Positions 46,478 through 56,835 of a DNA stretch of 64,000 nucleotides are shown piece by piece (the first letter of the stretch is position 1; every line of letters starts with the position of its first letter). A program made the position numbers and the translations under genes. The DNA lies in NCBI RefSeq assembly GCF_018860805.1, contig NZ_JAHKQR010000011.1:595647-659646 (forward strand). Reading direction: 5' to 3'. The notes under the pieces are model-generated. The model was given only the letters and a program-made list of their open reading frames with translations, was not told where the DNA came from and did no database searches. The stretch comes from Aestuariibacter sp. A3R04. GTDB lineage: Bacteria > Pseudomonadota > Gammaproteobacteria > Enterobacterales > Alteromonadaceae.

Positions 46478-47785
46478 ATGTTGACTAAGGTTGCTTCTCC
46501 CTTTGTTAAAGTTGTAGAGCGTTATCTGCCCGATCCCTATATTTTTGTCTTGTTACTCACCTTGGTGGTGTTTGCGGCAGCAATGGGTATAGAAGGGCAA
46601 TCGCCGATTCAGATCATCGAGTATTGGGGAAATGGTTTGTGGGGGCTGTTGAGTTTTTCGATGCAAATGTTGCTGGTGCTGGTGTCGGGTTACATGTTAG
46701 CCAGCACGCCGGTAGTGAAAATCGCGCTAAATCGCTTGGCAAGCCTGGCAAGTAGCGCACCGAAAGCCATTGTTTTAGTGTCAGTGGTATCGCTGGCGGC
46801 AAGCTGGCTTAACTGGGGCTTTGGTTTGGTGGTGGGGGCGCTGTTTGCCAAAGCATTGGCAAGACACGTTGAAGTGGATTACCGGTTACTCGTTGCCAGT
46901 GCTTACTCTGGTTTTGTGGTATGGCACGGTGGGTTAGCGGGTTCTGTGCCCTTAACTATTGCCACGCCAGGGCATTTTACGGCAGACCAAATAGGCGTGA
47001 TAGCCACGTCCGAAACCATCTTTGCTGCGTTTAATCTGGTATTGGTGGCAATGTTGTTTGTTGCTGTTCCTTTGATTAATCGGTTAATGCTGCCAACCCG
47101 AGAGAAAAGCGTCATTGTTCCGGCATCTCGGTTAGAAGACGATAAACTTCCTGAAGTAGCAAACAAACGGCCAGCTGACAAACTGGAAAATAGTGTGCTG
47201 CTGGCACAACTCATCGGTTTGTCAGGTTTGGCGTATCTGGCGATGCATTTCTTCAAGGGGGGCTCGCTAAATCTCAATATTGTTAACGGGCTATTTATGT
47301 TTTTAGCAATTGTGCTTCACGGTACGCCCCGAGCTTTGCTTCACAGTTTACAGCAGGCGATAAAAGGCAGTGCAGGAATTGTTATTCAATTTCCCTTTTA
47401 CGCTGGCATCATGGCGGTGATGGTGCAATCTGGCTTGGCGCACAGTATGTCGCAATGGCTTATTAGTTTCGCAAGTGCTGAGTCGCTGCCGGTTTGGAGT
47501 TTTATTAGTGCCGGTATTGTCAATGTCTTTGTACCATCGGGAGGCGGGCAATGGGCGGTACAGGCGCCTGTGGTTTTGCCTGCGGCACTAGCGTTGGGCG
47601 CAGATGTAAATCGAGTGGCGATGGGGGTGGCTTGGGGTGATGCGTGGACAAACCTCGTTCAACCTTTTTGGGCACTGCCAGTGTTGGCCATAGCCGGGTT
47701 GAAGGCCAAGGACATTATGGGTTTTTGTGTGGTTCAGCTAGTACTAACTGGGGTGATAATTGGGGGAGTGTTGTATTGGGTTTAA
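46478..47785 (+). CDS. atoE: AtoE-type short-chain fatty acid transporter
   Basis: 435 residues, about 12 membrane helices. Reads as the AtoE/short-chain fatty acid transporter family (PFVKVVERYLPDPYIFVLLL at the N-terminus; LNWGFGLVVGALFAKALAR; FVPSGGGQWAVQAPV; GVAWGDAWTNLVQPFWALP). Probably imports acetoacetate, butyrate or related acids. No atoDAB partners are adjacent. Might serve the same metabolism as the PHB locus (inference). Confidence 0.88.
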   Translation: MLTKVASPFVKVVERYLPDPYIFVLLLTLVVFAAAMGIEGQSPIQIIEYWGNGLWGLLSFSMQMLLVLVSGYMLASTPVVKIALNRLASLASSAPKAIVLVSVVSLAASWLNWGFGLVVGALFAKALARHVEVDYRLLVASAYSGFVVWHGGLAGSVPLTIATPGHFTADQIGVIATSETIFAAFNLVLVAMLFVAVPLINRLMLPTREKSVIVPASRLEDDKLPEVANKRPADKLENSVLLAQLIGLSGLAYLAMHFFKGGSLNLNIVNGLFMFLAIVLHGTPRALLHSLQQAIKGSAGIVIQFPFYAGIMAVMVQSGLAHSMSQWLISFASAESLPVWSFISAGIVNVFVPSGGGQWAVQAPVVLPAALALGADVNRVAMGVAWGDAWTNLVQPFWALPVLAIAGLKAKDIMGFCVVQLVLTGVIIGGVLYWV

Positions 47786-47792
47786 ACAAAAA

Positions 47793-47816
47793 CACCGCCT
47801 TAAGGCGGTGCTTTTT
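47793..47816. terminator. Bidirectional terminator between atoE and ychF
   Basis: CACCGCC / GGCGGTG around TTAA, followed by CTTTTT on the plus strand and by TTTTTG on the minus strand. Serves both convergent genes. Confidence 0.88.
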
Positions 47817-47830
47817 AAATACAATATTTA

Positions 47831-48922
47831 CTACACATTAAAGCGGAAGTGAATGACATCGCCATCTTTTACGATGTAGTCTTTTCCTTCCAGACGCCAT
47901 TTACCCGCGTCCTTTGCACCTTGTTCCCCACCAAATTCTACGAAATGGTCGTAACTCACCACTTCTGCACGTATGAAGCCTTTTTCAAAGTCGGTGTGAA
48001 TTTTACCAGCTGCTTGAGGCGCCGTTGAACCTTCAGGGTAAGTCCAGGCGCGCACTTCTTTTACTCCAGCGGTAAAATACGTTTGCAAAGTAAGCAGGTT
48101 GTAGCCGGCGCGAATAACACGGTTCAGACCGGGTTCTTCCAACCCCATATCCTGCATGAACTCTTCCCGCTCGTCATCTTCCAGCTCTGCAATTTCGGCT
48201 TCTATTTCCGCGCATACCGCAACCACAACAGCGTTTTCACCTGCGGCAATTTCTTTTACTTGATCTAAATACGGATTGTTTTCAAAGCCGTCTTCGTTGA
48301 CGTTAGCAACATACATAGTCGGTTTTAACGTCAGCATATTCATATAACTAATAGCGCCTATTTCTTCTTTGCTCAGTTCCAAAGAGCGAAGCAAGTTACC
48401 TTCATCTAAATGAGGTTTAATTTTTTCCAGTACTTTCAACTCGTACTTGGCATCGGCGTCACCGCCTTTGGCGCGTTTTGCTACGCGGTGAATGGCCTTT
48501 TCTGTGGTTTCTAAATCAGACAACGCCAACTCTGTGTTGATAACATCGATATCGTCTTTCGGGCTGACTTTTCCTGCAACATGAACAATGTTGTCATTTT
48601 CGAAACATCGTACAACGTGGCCAATGGCGTCGGTTTCGCGTATGTTTGCCAAGAATTTGTTGCCCAAACCTTCGCCTTTAGATGCACCTTCAACCAAGCC
48701 AGCAATATCCACAAATTCCATCGTAGTTGGAATTACCCGCTGAGGCTTAACGATTTCAGAGAGCTTGTCGAGACGCAAATCTGGCACCGGCACTACGCCA
48801 GTGTTTGGTTCAATGGTACAAAACGGGAAGTTAGCCGCTTCAATTCCGGCTTTGGTAAGTGCGTTGAACAGGGTAGATTTACCCACATTTGGCAGACCAA
48901 CGATGCCACATTTAAAACCCAT
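47831..48922 (-). CDS. ychF: Ribosome-associated ATPase/GTPase YchF
   Basis: 363 residues, OBG family. Walker [16 protein letters not shown] near 7-21, [20 protein letters not shown], and a C-terminal TGS domain ending VIHFRFNV. Binds ATP rather than GTP in characterised members; tied to translation and oxidative-stress response. Downstream of pth by 22 bp. Confidence 0.97.
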   Translation of the reverse strand: MGFKCGIVGLPNVGKSTLFNALTKAGIEAANFPFCTIEPNTGVVPVPDLRLDKLSEIVKPQRVIPTTMEFVDIAGLVEGASKGEGLGNKFLANIRETDAIGHVVRCFENDNIVHVAGKVSPKDDIDVINTELALSDLETTEKAIHRVAKRAKGGDADAKYELKVLEKIKPHLDEGNLLRSLELSKEEIGAISYMNMLTLKPTMYVANVNEDGFENNPYLDQVKEIAAGENAVVVAVCAEIEAEIAELEDDEREEFMQDMGLEEPGLNRVIRAGYNLLTLQTYFTAGVKEVRAWTYPEGSTAPQAAGKIHTDFEKGFIRAEVVSYDHFVEFGGEQGAKDAGKWRLEGKDYIVKDGDVIHFRFNV

Positions 48923-48944
48923 GTGCTGGACCCTTGTTAAGTTA

Positions 48945-49541
48945 TTAGCCTTGAACGTCAGCTTTAAAACTATGCAGTCTGTTCTGGGCTTGCTTTAAAT
49001 CGTTTTTAATTAAAATCTCGGTACACCGGACAGCTTCATCTATTGCGTCATCTATCGCGTGCTTTTCATTTGCCGGTGGCTTGCCAAGCACATGGCCAGT
49101 TACCCTGCTTTTATGACCAGGGTGACCGATGCCAATGCGCAAACGCAAGAAATCTTTGTTATTGCCCATTTTGGCGACAATGTCGCGAATGCCATTCTGA
49201 CTGGAGCTTCCACCCACTTTGTATTTAGCGATACCGGGAGGCAAATCAAGCTCATCAAAAGCAACCAAGATATTCTCTACGGGAATGCGGTAGAAATTGG
49301 CAAATGCCGCAACCGCCTGACCGCTTTTGTTCATAAAAGTAGTGGGGTATAGCAGACGAATATCTTGAGTGCCTACAGTAATGCGACCAGTGAGACCAAA
49401 AAACTTACTTTCGGGCTTTAGGGGAGTGTTATATCGCGCCGCCAGTTCATTCAAGAACCAAGCGCCAGCGTTGTGCCTTGTGTGTTCGTATTCTGGGCCC
49501 GGATTTCCCAGGCCCACAATCAGACGAATATCTGATGACAA
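48945..49541 (-). CDS. pth: Peptidyl-tRNA hydrolase
   Basis: 198 residues. [22 protein letters not shown] with the catalytic His, [10 protein letters not shown], and GIGHPG. Releases peptides from stalled peptidyl-tRNA. Between rplY (5 bp away) and ychF. Confidence 0.97.
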   Translation of the reverse strand: MSSDIRLIVGLGNPGPEYEHTRHNAGAWFLNELAARYNTPLKPESKFFGLTGRITVGTQDIRLLYPTTFMNKSGQAVAAFANFYRIPVENILVAFDELDLPPGIAKYKVGGSSSQNGIRDIVAKMGNNKDFLRLRIGIGHPGHKSRVTGHVLGKPPANEKHAIDDAIDEAVRCTEILIKNDLKQAQNRLHSFKADVQG

Positions 49542-49546
49542 GCTGA

Positions 49547-50176
49547 TTATTCCTCAGCTGCGTCTTCTTCGCCTTCTTCAGCGTCAGGTGCTTTAGGCGC
49601 AGGTTTAACAGTGACTACTGCTAGGTTATGTGTTTCGTCACCTTTCGCCAGTTCTACAGACGCAACGCCTGCAGGCAGGGCTAGATCAGACAGGTGAACG
49701 GTAGAATCCATTTCAACGGCAGCCATGTCTACTTCGATGAACTCAGGCAAGTCTTTAGGCAGACAAGTGATTTCAATTTCGTTTACGTGGTGTTCAGCAA
49801 TACCGCCAGCTTTGATCGCTGCAGATTTTTCTTCGTTTACGAAGTGCAAAGGAACGCTTGTATGCAGTTCTTCACCAGCAATAACACGCTGGAAATCGAT
49901 GTGAGTGATCTTAGGCTTATAAGGGTGGCGTTGCATATCTTTGACCAGCGCTTCGACTTTCTGACCGTCAATGTTTAAGGTCAGAACGTGAGAGTAAAAC
50001 GCTTCGAAATCAGCGGCGTTGTTCACTTTGTTGTGATCAAGTGTCAACGCTACTGGTGCTTCTTCACCACCGTAAAGGATAGCAGGTACTTTATCTGCAT
50101 GACGAAGGCGGCGGCTCGCACCTTTCCCCAGGTCAGTACGGATCACTGCATCCAGGTTGAAAATTGCTCCAGACAT
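49547..50176 (-). CDS. rplY: Ribosomal protein bL25, CTC-type
   Basis: 209 residues, the long form with an N-terminal 5S-rRNA-binding L25 domain ([25 protein letters not shown], near 11-35) and a C-terminal TL5/CTC domain, ending in an acidic tail ([12 protein letters not shown]). First gene of rplY-pth-ychF. Confidence 0.97.
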   Translation of the reverse strand: MSGAIFNLDAVIRTDLGKGASRRLRHADKVPAILYGGEEAPVALTLDHNKVNNAADFEAFYSHVLTLNIDGQKVEALVKDMQRHPYKPKITHIDFQRVIAGEELHTSVPLHFVNEEKSAAIKAGGIAEHHVNEIEITCLPKDLPEFIEVDMAAVEMDSTVHLSDLALPAGVASVELAKGDETHNLAVVTVKPAPKAPDAEEGEEDAAEE

Positions 50177-50351
50177 TAATATGTCTCCAATGTTTATAAG
50201 TTATATTCTGTGAGTTTTTGCGACCAAAACTCACGCGATACGGCGAATAAAAAGTGTTATTTGCCGGCCCGGAAATAAAAGGGCGGCGAATTCTACCACT
50301 GCGTGTAAGGATATACAAACCAGATTTACCAATTATTACCCGGCGTGCGTA

Positions 50352-50750
50352 TTAAATAATGCTGACACCCGGTTTTTCGGTCACTTGGCTGCTATCGGAA
50401 GACAACACTTCCTTTACTTCGAAAACACTACCAAATTGTCTGGTTGTCATAATGTCATTGCGAACCGAGCCTGACAGTGTGAGGATCATGCCATTTTTCC
50501 GGTAAGCCTTGTCTATGCCCCGTAGTGTGTACTTTGCACCGTCGTTAGCAATAAAGCCTAAAAAGCCGCCTTCATGCTGCTGATAGATCAATTTGCCTGA
50601 TATTGTCATTGTTGCCATGGATTTATCTCCGGCTTGTACCGATTGCTGTGTGCTGTCGGTGATAGTTTCTGGTGCAGAGTCAGCAGACTCTGAGCAAGCG
50701 ACTAGACCAATAGTGACAAAGGTGAATAACGCTAAACTGAATTGATTCAT
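50352..50750 (-). CDS. Small putative lipoprotein, unknown
   Basis: 132 residues. Signal peptide MNQFSLALFTFVTIGLVAC with a lipobox-like LVAC (Cys19). A Ser/Thr-rich linker (about 20-45) precedes a beta-rich domain with ISGKLIYQQHEGGFLGFIANDG and LTLSGSV, which looks like an OB-fold or NlpE-like barrel. Function unknown. Between rplY and prs. Confidence 0.6.
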   Translation of the reverse strand: MNQFSLALFTFVTIGLVACSESADSAPETITDSTQQSVQAGDKSMATMTISGKLIYQQHEGGFLGFIANDGAKYTLRGIDKAYRKNGMILTLSGSVRNDIMTTRQFGSVFEVKEVLSSDSSQVTEKPGVSII

Positions 50751-50843
50751 AACGCCCTGACATGTAGCAAACTAAAACGCTATTGTGCCGCTAAAAAACT
50801 GAATGAACAATGAATAACACAGGAAACAAAATACAAGGAAAAA

Positions 50844-50894
50844 AAATCGCAGGAAAGCAGATACACCCGAAAAGTAATATGGCAGGTGTATCTG
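50844..50894 (-). terminator. Terminator of prs
   Basis: On the minus strand CAGATACACC and GGTGTATCTG make a perfect 10 bp stem with a 17-nt loop; a run of eight T bases follows after about 10 nt. 6 bp after the prs stop. Confidence 0.6.
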
Positions 50895-50900
50895 TTTGGC

Positions 50901-51848
50901 TTAGTATTCGAACATGGCGGAGATTGATTCTTCGTTACTAATGCGACGAATGGTTTCGGCCAGCATTTCGGACAAGGTTAATTGTTTTACCTTACCAATG
51001 GCTTGCATGTCTTTAGACAATGGAATGCTGTCAGTCACAATGATTTCATCAATCACTGATTCTTTTAGATTGGTTGGCGCGTTTCCGGAGAATATGGCAT
51101 GGGTTGCATAAGCGTAGACGTTGCGTGCACCGTGATTTTTCAGTGCTTCAGCAGCCTTGGCAAGGGTACCTCCGGTATCAATCATGTCATCAACAATGAT
51201 GCAGTCGCGATCAGTAACATCACCGATGATGTTCATTACCTGAGATACGTTGGCTTTTGGGCGGCGCTTATCAATGATGGCAAGGTCTGCGTCGTTGAGC
51301 AGTTTTGCCGTGGCCCGGGCTCTGACTACGCCACCGATGTCAGGTGAAACGACAATAGGGTCAGCGAAATCTCGTCGAACCATGTCTGCCAGAAGTATAG
51401 GCGTTCCAAACGCGTTATCAACAGGTACGTCAAAGAAGCCCTGAATTTGTTCTGCGTGCAGATCAATAGTAAGCACGCGGTCGACACCTACATTCGAAAG
51501 GAAATCAGCAACAACACGTGCTGTAATTGGTACCCGGGCTGAACGTACCCGACGGTCTTGTCTGGCATAACCAAAATAGGGAATGACAGCAGTAATTCTG
51601 CCTGCAGATGCGCGGCGTAACGCGTCGATCATCACGATCAGTTCCATCAGGTTGTCGTTGGTTGGTGCACAGGTAGACTGGATAATAAAAACGTCCGAGC
51701 CACGGACGTTTTCATGAATTTCTACGCTGATTTCACCGTCGCTAAAGCGACCAACACTGGCGTTACCTAATTTGGTATAAAGGCGTTCGGCAACCTTATG
51801 GGCAAGTTCGGGGACAGCATTGCCTGCAAAGAGCTTCATATCTGGCAC
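50901..51848 (-). CDS. prs: Ribose-phosphate pyrophosphokinase
   Basis: 315 residues from a GTG start at 51848, giving (M)[15 protein letters not shown] exactly as in E. coli; GAGGAA lies upstream. The longer frame would translate the tRNA-Gln. PRPP-synthase signatures: [27 protein letters not shown], and the PRPP-binding loop [15 protein letters not shown]. Makes PRPP for nucleotides, His and Trp. Starts 31 bp after a tRNA-Gln. Confidence 0.98.
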   Translation of the reverse strand: MPDMKLFAGNAVPELAHKVAERLYTKLGNASVGRFSDGEISVEIHENVRGSDVFIIQSTCAPTNDNLMELIVMIDALRRASAGRITAVIPYFGYARQDRRVRSARVPITARVVADFLSNVGVDRVLTIDLHAEQIQGFFDVPVDNAFGTPILLADMVRRDFADPIVVSPDIGGVVRARATAKLLNDADLAIIDKRRPKANVSQVMNIIGDVTDRDCIIVDDMIDTGGTLAKAAEALKNHGARNVYAYATHAIFSGNAPTNLKESVIDEIIVTDSIPLSKDMQAIGKVKQLTLSEMLAETIRRISNEESISAMFEY

Positions 51849-51879
51849 AAGTGGTTCCTCAGTGCATTGATAATAGTGG

Positions 51880-51955
51880 TGGCTGGGGTAGCTGGACTCG
51901 AACCAACGAATGGCGGGATCAAAACCCGCTGCCTTACCAACTTGGCTATACCCCA
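51880..51955 (-). tRNA. tRNA-Gln (anticodon TTG), third copy, within the ispE-prs operon
   Basis: 76 nt with encoded CCA. Differs from the other two by one base in the T-arm side (CGAATGG versus CGGATGG on the plus strand). It lies only 4 bp after the ispE stop and 31 bp before the prs start, so it is likely processed from a mixed mRNA/tRNA transcript. Confidence 0.96.
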
Positions 51956-51959
51956 AAAT

Positions 51960-52826
51960 TTAGTTCATGTCCGATGCTTCGTTCACGCGTTCTAGCTTTT
52001 CTTGTAAAGGCGACGTATTTACACCTTTTGCAACAAACCCGTTCCAGTGTTCAGGTAAAATATTCACTACCTTTTGCGCTGAGGCTTCATTGTCAAACAC
52101 GGCAAATACGCAGGCGCCTGTGCCCGTCATCCGCGACGGTGCGTAGTGTACCAACCACTGTAATAAATTTGCAACTTCAGGATGCATTTTACACACAATT
52201 GATTGGCAGTCATTTCGGGTGGAGTCAAAGGAATAGTCTTCCCATGCGATGGCGGGGGTGTCGCGAGGTAACGTCGGTTCGCTGAAAATATTCGCAGTAC
52301 TCACGTGTACACCTGGATTGATAACGGCATACCATTTTTCTGGCAGTGCCACGGGAGAAATGGTTTCGCCAACTCCGCCTGCAAAGCCGGTAGCGCCATT
52401 GACAAACACGGGCACATCGGCACCAAGAGACAGCCCAAGGCGTGCCAGTGCTTGTGTGCTCAGCCCGCATTGCCACATTTTGTTGAGAACTACCAGGGTA
52501 GTCGCAGCGTTAGATGAGCCTCCGCCAATACCGCCTCCCATGGGTAACTGTTTTTTCAAAAAAATGTTTGCACCTTTGGCTACCTTGGCGTACTGCTGTA
52601 AGAGCCGGGCGGCTCTGACTACCAGGTTGTCTTCGTCTTTCACCCCAGTTAGAGAAGGAGACAGCGTAATCTTGCCACTGTCGTTAATTCTGAAGGCCAG
52701 TTCATCGCCTACATTTAACAATTGAAAAAGTGTTTGCAGTTGATGGTAGCCGTTTTCATAACGTCCTAGAATGTGAAGAAATAAATTGAGTTTTGCGGGG
52801 CTTGGCCACCACACTTGTTGAGGCAT
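51960..52826 (-). CDS. ispE: 4-diphosphocytidyl-2-C-methyl-D-erythritol kinase
   Basis: 288 residues. The ATG at 52826 overlaps the lolB stop as TAATG, and gives WPSPAKLNLFLHILGRYENGYH near the N-terminus as in E. coli; a GTG at 52841 is an alternative. GHMP-kinase ATP loop LPMGGGIGGGSSNAAT near 96-111. A step of the MEP isoprenoid pathway. Confidence 0.97.
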   Translation of the reverse strand: MPQQVWWPSPAKLNLFLHILGRYENGYHQLQTLFQLLNVGDELAFRINDSGKITLSPSLTGVKDEDNLVVRAARLLQQYAKVAKGANIFLKKQLPMGGGIGGGSSNAATTLVVLNKMWQCGLSTQALARLGLSLGADVPVFVNGATGFAGGVGETISPVALPEKWYAVINPGVHVSTANIFSEPTLPRDTPAIAWEDYSFDSTRNDCQSIVCKMHPEVANLLQWLVHYAPSRMTGTGACVFAVFDNEASAQKVVNILPEHWNGFVAKGVNTSPLQEKLERVNEASDMN

Positions 52827-53431
52827 TACCGTATTGTCCACTGATTAATTTTAATTTTTAACATAGTAGTGCTGTGATGTGGCTGTGTCAGTGTCAACTG
52901 ATGGGGTAACCACAAATCATCTATATTGCTGTATTGGTCGTAGTTTACCTGCCAAAAGCCACAGGCGGAACAACCTGGGCTCAGCGATGTCAGCAGTTGT
53001 TTGTCGTTTAAGCGATAGCTATCCTGTTCAAGGGGAAGGCCCTTTATCCAGTTTTGTAATTTGGCGATGGGGATGTCCCAGTTGGTAACCTGATAAATAA
53101 GCACTGACGGATCGGTATGAGTGTAGGTTTTGCCATCCGCTCGCAATGTGGCGATACCATCGCGGTATGCCATATGGGCCAGGGTGACCCCCAGAACATT
53201 TGACAATCTAAAATCAAAATCAGTGCCATCGGTTTTCCAGTTCAAATTCGCGCTTACCGCTTCTTGTTTGGTTCTGACTGCCATTTTTCCGCTTATCTGC
53301 CAATGGGTCACGTTCTTTAATTTCTCTAACTGCAAAGGGAGATCTACTGCGGTTTGCGGGCCGTCGGGGGCGATGGTACAGGCGCTCAACCCCACTGCGG
53401 CCGCAAACGTTAACACAATCCTGAAATTCAT
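52826..53431 (-). CDS. lolB: Outer-membrane lipoprotein receptor LolB
   Basis: 201 residues. Signal with lipobox LSAC (Cys18), then the LolB barrel (HWQISGKMAVRTKQEAVSAN, NWDIPIAKLQNWIKG, NIDDLWLPHQLTL). Receives lipoproteins from LolA and inserts them in the outer membrane. Coupled to ispE and divergent from hemA, as in relatives. Confidence 0.95.
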   Translation of the reverse strand: MNFRIVLTFAAAVGLSACTIAPDGPQTAVDLPLQLEKLKNVTHWQISGKMAVRTKQEAVSANLNWKTDGTDFDFRLSNVLGVTLAHMAYRDGIATLRADGKTYTHTDPSVLIYQVTNWDIPIAKLQNWIKGLPLEQDSYRLNDKQLLTSLSPGCSACGFWQVNYDQYSNIDDLWLPHQLTLTQPHHSTTMLKIKINQWTIR

Positions 53432-53572
53432 TATTAAGCATTCCCGATATTGAAACGGTGGCCAAACCGGTGATATTTGACGATTTCTTATGTGAACACA
53501 GTTTCAGGAACACTTTCAATCATTTTGGCTTTTTCGTACAATGCCGCTCCGACGATGCCAGCTTGAAAATGA

Positions 53573-54838
53573 ATGACCTTTACTGCCCTCGGAATTAACC
53601 ACAAAACAGCCCCAGTTGCACTACGCGAAAAGGTTGCTTTTACACCTGACTCTCTGGTGGGCGCGCTGGCGTCTTTAAAAGAGCAGGTTGGGGTGGAAGA
53701 ATCCGTTATCGTGTCTACCTGCAATCGCACGGAAATTTATATTAACGGTGGGGAAGGCGCGGACACACTTTTCGCGTGGCTGGCAGATTTTCACAACGTG
53801 GCCAGAGAAGATATCGAACAAAACAGCTACCTTTATCAACACGATGATGTGGTGCGGCACGTGATGAGAGTAGCTAGCGGGCTGGATTCACTTATTTTAG
53901 GCGAGCCTCAGATACTGGGGCAGGTAAAGCAAGCCTTTAGTGACGCCAAACATTCAGGTACCGTGGGCACTGAGTTTGAACGGCTGTTTCAACACACTTT
54001 TTCCGTAGCTAAAAAAGTGCGGACAGAAACAGAAATCGGCGCGAATGCCGTATCTGTGGCATTCGCAGCTGTTCAATTGGCCAAACATATTTTTAGTGCA
54101 TTACCAAAGCGTTCGGTATTGTTGGTAGGGGCTGGGGAAACCATTGAGTTGGTTGCCCAACACTTAAAAGAACAGGGTGTGCAGCGGCTTGCTGTGGCGA
54201 ATAGAACCGTGGCAAGAGCCGAAGCGCTGGCGCGAAGCTTAAATGCTGAGGTGTTAACCCTTTCTCAGTTGCCCGAACATTTGAAAGATTTTGATATTGT
54301 CATTAGTTCAACGGCCAGTCAGTTGCCGTTAATTGGCAAGGGGATGGTAGAGAAAGCACTAAAGCAACGTCGCAACATGCCTGTTTTTTTAGTGGATCTT
54401 GCCGTACCCCGTGACATTGAGTCCCAGGTAAACGAACTGAGTGACGCTTACCTGTACACGGTTGATGATTTGCAACATATTGTAAAGCAGAATCTCGCAT
54501 CGCGCGAAGTTGCTGCCCGGGAAGCTGAACAGATGATTGCCGAGCAAGTCACGCAGTTTTCAAGCTGGAAAAAGTCTCAGCAAACCATAGATTTAGTGCG
54601 ACAGTACAGACAAAAAGGCATGCAATCCCGGGATGAACTTCTCGCCAGAGCCATGCATCAATTGGCGGACGGTCGCGCTGCCGATGAGGTAGTGAAAGAG
54701 CTTTCTTACAAGCTGACTAACGCGTTAATGCATGGTCCTACACGGGTGTTGCGGGAAGCTGCACAAAAAAATGACGTTGCATTGACTCAATGGTTGGGTG
54801 ATGCAATGGATCTTGCGCCCCCAAAGCAAGAAAAATAA
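53573..54838 (+). CDS. hemA: Glutamyl-tRNA reductase
   Basis: 421 residues. [14 protein letters not shown] near 6-19, catalytic Cys in [29 protein letters not shown], and an NADPH-binding [14 protein letters not shown]. First step of haem synthesis from Glu-tRNA. Heads the hemA-prfA-prmC operon. Confidence 0.98.
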   Translation: MTFTALGINHKTAPVALREKVAFTPDSLVGALASLKEQVGVEESVIVSTCNRTEIYINGGEGADTLFAWLADFHNVAREDIEQNSYLYQHDDVVRHVMRVASGLDSLILGEPQILGQVKQAFSDAKHSGTVGTEFERLFQHTFSVAKKVRTETEIGANAVSVAFAAVQLAKHIFSALPKRSVLLVGAGETIELVAQHLKEQGVQRLAVANRTVARAEALARSLNAEVLTLSQLPEHLKDFDIVISSTASQLPLIGKGMVEKALKQRRNMPVFLVDLAVPRDIESQVNELSDAYLYTVDDLQHIVKQNLASREVAAREAEQMIAEQVTQFSSWKKSQQTIDLVRQYRQKGMQSRDELLARAMHQLADGRAADEVVKELSYKLTNALMHGPTRVLREAAQKNDVALTQWLGDAMDLAPPKQEK

Positions 54839-54848
54839 GGTAAAAAAT

Positions 54849-55934
54849 ATGAAAGAGTCAGTAGTCAGAAAGCTCGAACACCTGGTAGAACGCTTTGACG
54901 AAGTGCAAGCCCTGTTGGGTGACCCTGGAACCATTTCTAATCAGGACAAGTTTCGAGCACTGTCAAAAGAATTCAGTCAGCTAGAAAACGTAGTAAAAGG
55001 GTTCAATGCGTACCAACAGGCCGAGGAAAACCTTTCCTCGGCAGAAGAAATGCTTGAAGAAGACGATGCTGAAATGCGGGAAATGGCGCAGGAAGAGATC
55101 AAGCAAGCGAAATTAGATTTAGCGCGGCTGGAAGACGAGCTACAAATTTTGTTATTGCCCAAAGATCCCAATGACGATCACAACTGCTTTTTAGAAATAC
55201 GCGCTGGCGCAGGCGGTGACGAAGCGGCTATCTTCGCTGGCGATCTGTTTAGAATGTACAGCAGGTATGCGGAAACCCAGGGTTGGCGCGTGGAAATCGT
55301 TAGCCAGAACGAGGGAGAACACGGCGGTTTTAAAGAAATTATTGCCCACCTTTCCGGCGATGGTGTGTACGGTGTAATGAAATTTGAATCCGGGGGACAT
55401 CGGGTTCAACGGGTTCCCGAAACGGAATCTCAAGGGCGCATTCATACCTCTGCCTGTACCGTTGCCGTGTTGCCGGAAATCCCGGAATCAGAAGCCATTG
55501 AAATAAATTCGGCAGATTTGCGGGTTGACACTTTTCGCGCTTCCGGCGCTGGAGGGCAGCACGTTAACAAAACTGATTCTGCCATTCGTATTACTCACTT
55601 ACCCACAGGTCTGGTGGTAGAGTGCCAGGACGAGCGTTCACAGCACAAAAACAGAGCAAAAGCAATGTCGGTTCTGCAAGCGCGACTAAACCAAATGGAA
55701 GAGGAAAAGCGTGCTGCAGAGGAAGCTTCTACGCGAAGAAATCTAGTGGGGAGTGGCGATAGATCTGAGCGAATTCGCACTTATAACTTTCCCCAGGGCA
55801 GGGTAACGGATCACCGGATAAACCTGACGCTTTACCGGTTAGACGAAGTGATAGAAGGCGACCTTGCTGCTATGCTCGACCCTATACGGCAGGAACATCA
55901 GGCAGACTTACTTGCGTCGCTGGCAGACGAGTAA
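54849..55934 (+). CDS. prfA: Peptide chain release factor 1
   Basis: 361 residues from ATG 54849 (AAGGTAAAAAAT upstream), 10 bp after hemA. GGQ at [13 protein letters not shown]; the stop-codon-reading PxT motif is PET in [15 protein letters not shown] (E. coli has PAT). Reads UAA and UAG. Confidence 0.98.
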   Translation: MKESVVRKLEHLVERFDEVQALLGDPGTISNQDKFRALSKEFSQLENVVKGFNAYQQAEENLSSAEEMLEEDDAEMREMAQEEIKQAKLDLARLEDELQILLLPKDPNDDHNCFLEIRAGAGGDEAAIFAGDLFRMYSRYAETQGWRVEIVSQNEGEHGGFKEIIAHLSGDGVYGVMKFESGGHRVQRVPETESQGRIHTSACTVAVLPEIPESEAIEINSADLRVDTFRASGAGGQHVNKTDSAIRITHLPTGLVVECQDERSQHKNRAKAMSVLQARLNQMEEEKRAAEEASTRRNLVGSGDRSERIRTYNFPQGRVTDHRINLTLYRLDEVIEGDLAAMLDPIRQEHQADLLASLADE

Positions 55935-56785
55935 TGTCACCTACGATTGCCCACGCGCTTGCGTGGGCGAAAAGCATCTTAGCTAGCGCCGGCAGCGACT
56001 CTCCCTCAACTGATGCCAGGCTTTTACTTGCTCATGTGTTAGGCAAAGATCAAACATATCTGTATACCTGGGCAGATAAAATCCTGTCAGATCGTACTTA
56101 TGTGGACTTTCAGCATCTCGTCAACGCCCGGCAGCAGGGCGAACCGGTTGCGTATTTGTTGGGCTATCGGGACTTTTGGACGTTGCGGCTGGCGGTAAAC
56201 CCAAGCACGCTCATTCCTCGGCCGGAAACAGAATTGTTGGTTGAACACGCGTTAGGGCGGTTGTCGGAAGATGCGTCCAGTCTGTGTGATTTAGGCACGG
56301 GGACAGGCGCCGTCGCCCTGGCTCTGGCCAGCGAACGGCCTGATATTTCCGTTACTGGCGTAGACAAAGTCGCTGGCGCAGTTCAACTGGCCAGGCAAAA
56401 CGCAATTGTGAACCAGCTTATCAACGTACAGTTTTTGCAAAGCGATTGGTTCGGTGCCCTTGGCAATTCCCAATTTAATTTGATTGTGAGCAATCCGCCA
56501 TATGTTGAGGAAGGCAGTCCTTATTTAGAAGAAGGGGACGTGCGGTTTGAACCGCGCTCAGCACTGATTTCCGGCAAAGATGGACTTGAGGATATCAGGC
56601 ATATTATCGGTGCAGCTATCCCCTACTTGCAGGCTAAAGGCTGGCTGTTGCTTGAGCATGGTTATCAGCAAGGAAAAGCCATTCGCGGACTCTTTGCTCA
56701 CTACGGCTATACTGCGGTAGAAACGGTTCAGGATTATGCGGGATTAGACAGGGTGACGATGGGACAACGCAATACTTGCGAATAG
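55934..56785 (+). CDS. prmC: Release-factor glutamine methyltransferase
   Basis: 283 residues. SAM motif LCDLGTGTGAVALAL and the substrate-binding NPPY in LIVSNPPYVEEG. Methylates the Gln of the GGQ motif in release factors. The ATG overlaps the prfA stop by one base. Confidence 0.97.
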   Translation: MSPTIAHALAWAKSILASAGSDSPSTDARLLLAHVLGKDQTYLYTWADKILSDRTYVDFQHLVNARQQGEPVAYLLGYRDFWTLRLAVNPSTLIPRPETELLVEHALGRLSEDASSLCDLGTGTGAVALALASERPDISVTGVDKVAGAVQLARQNAIVNQLINVQFLQSDWFGALGNSQFNLIVSNPPYVEEGSPYLEEGDVRFEPRSALISGKDGLEDIRHIIGAAIPYLQAKGWLLLEHGYQQGKAIRGLFAHYGYTAVETVQDYAGLDRVTMGQRNTCE

Positions 56786-56835
56786 GCACACTTTGCGTAT
56801 GCTTTTACTGTTAACAGGATCACGGATAGTAATTA

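Noticed and set aside
51849..51956. 36-residue N-terminal extension of prs
   Set aside because: It would translate the tRNA-Gln; the GTG at 51848 gives the known Prs N-terminus.
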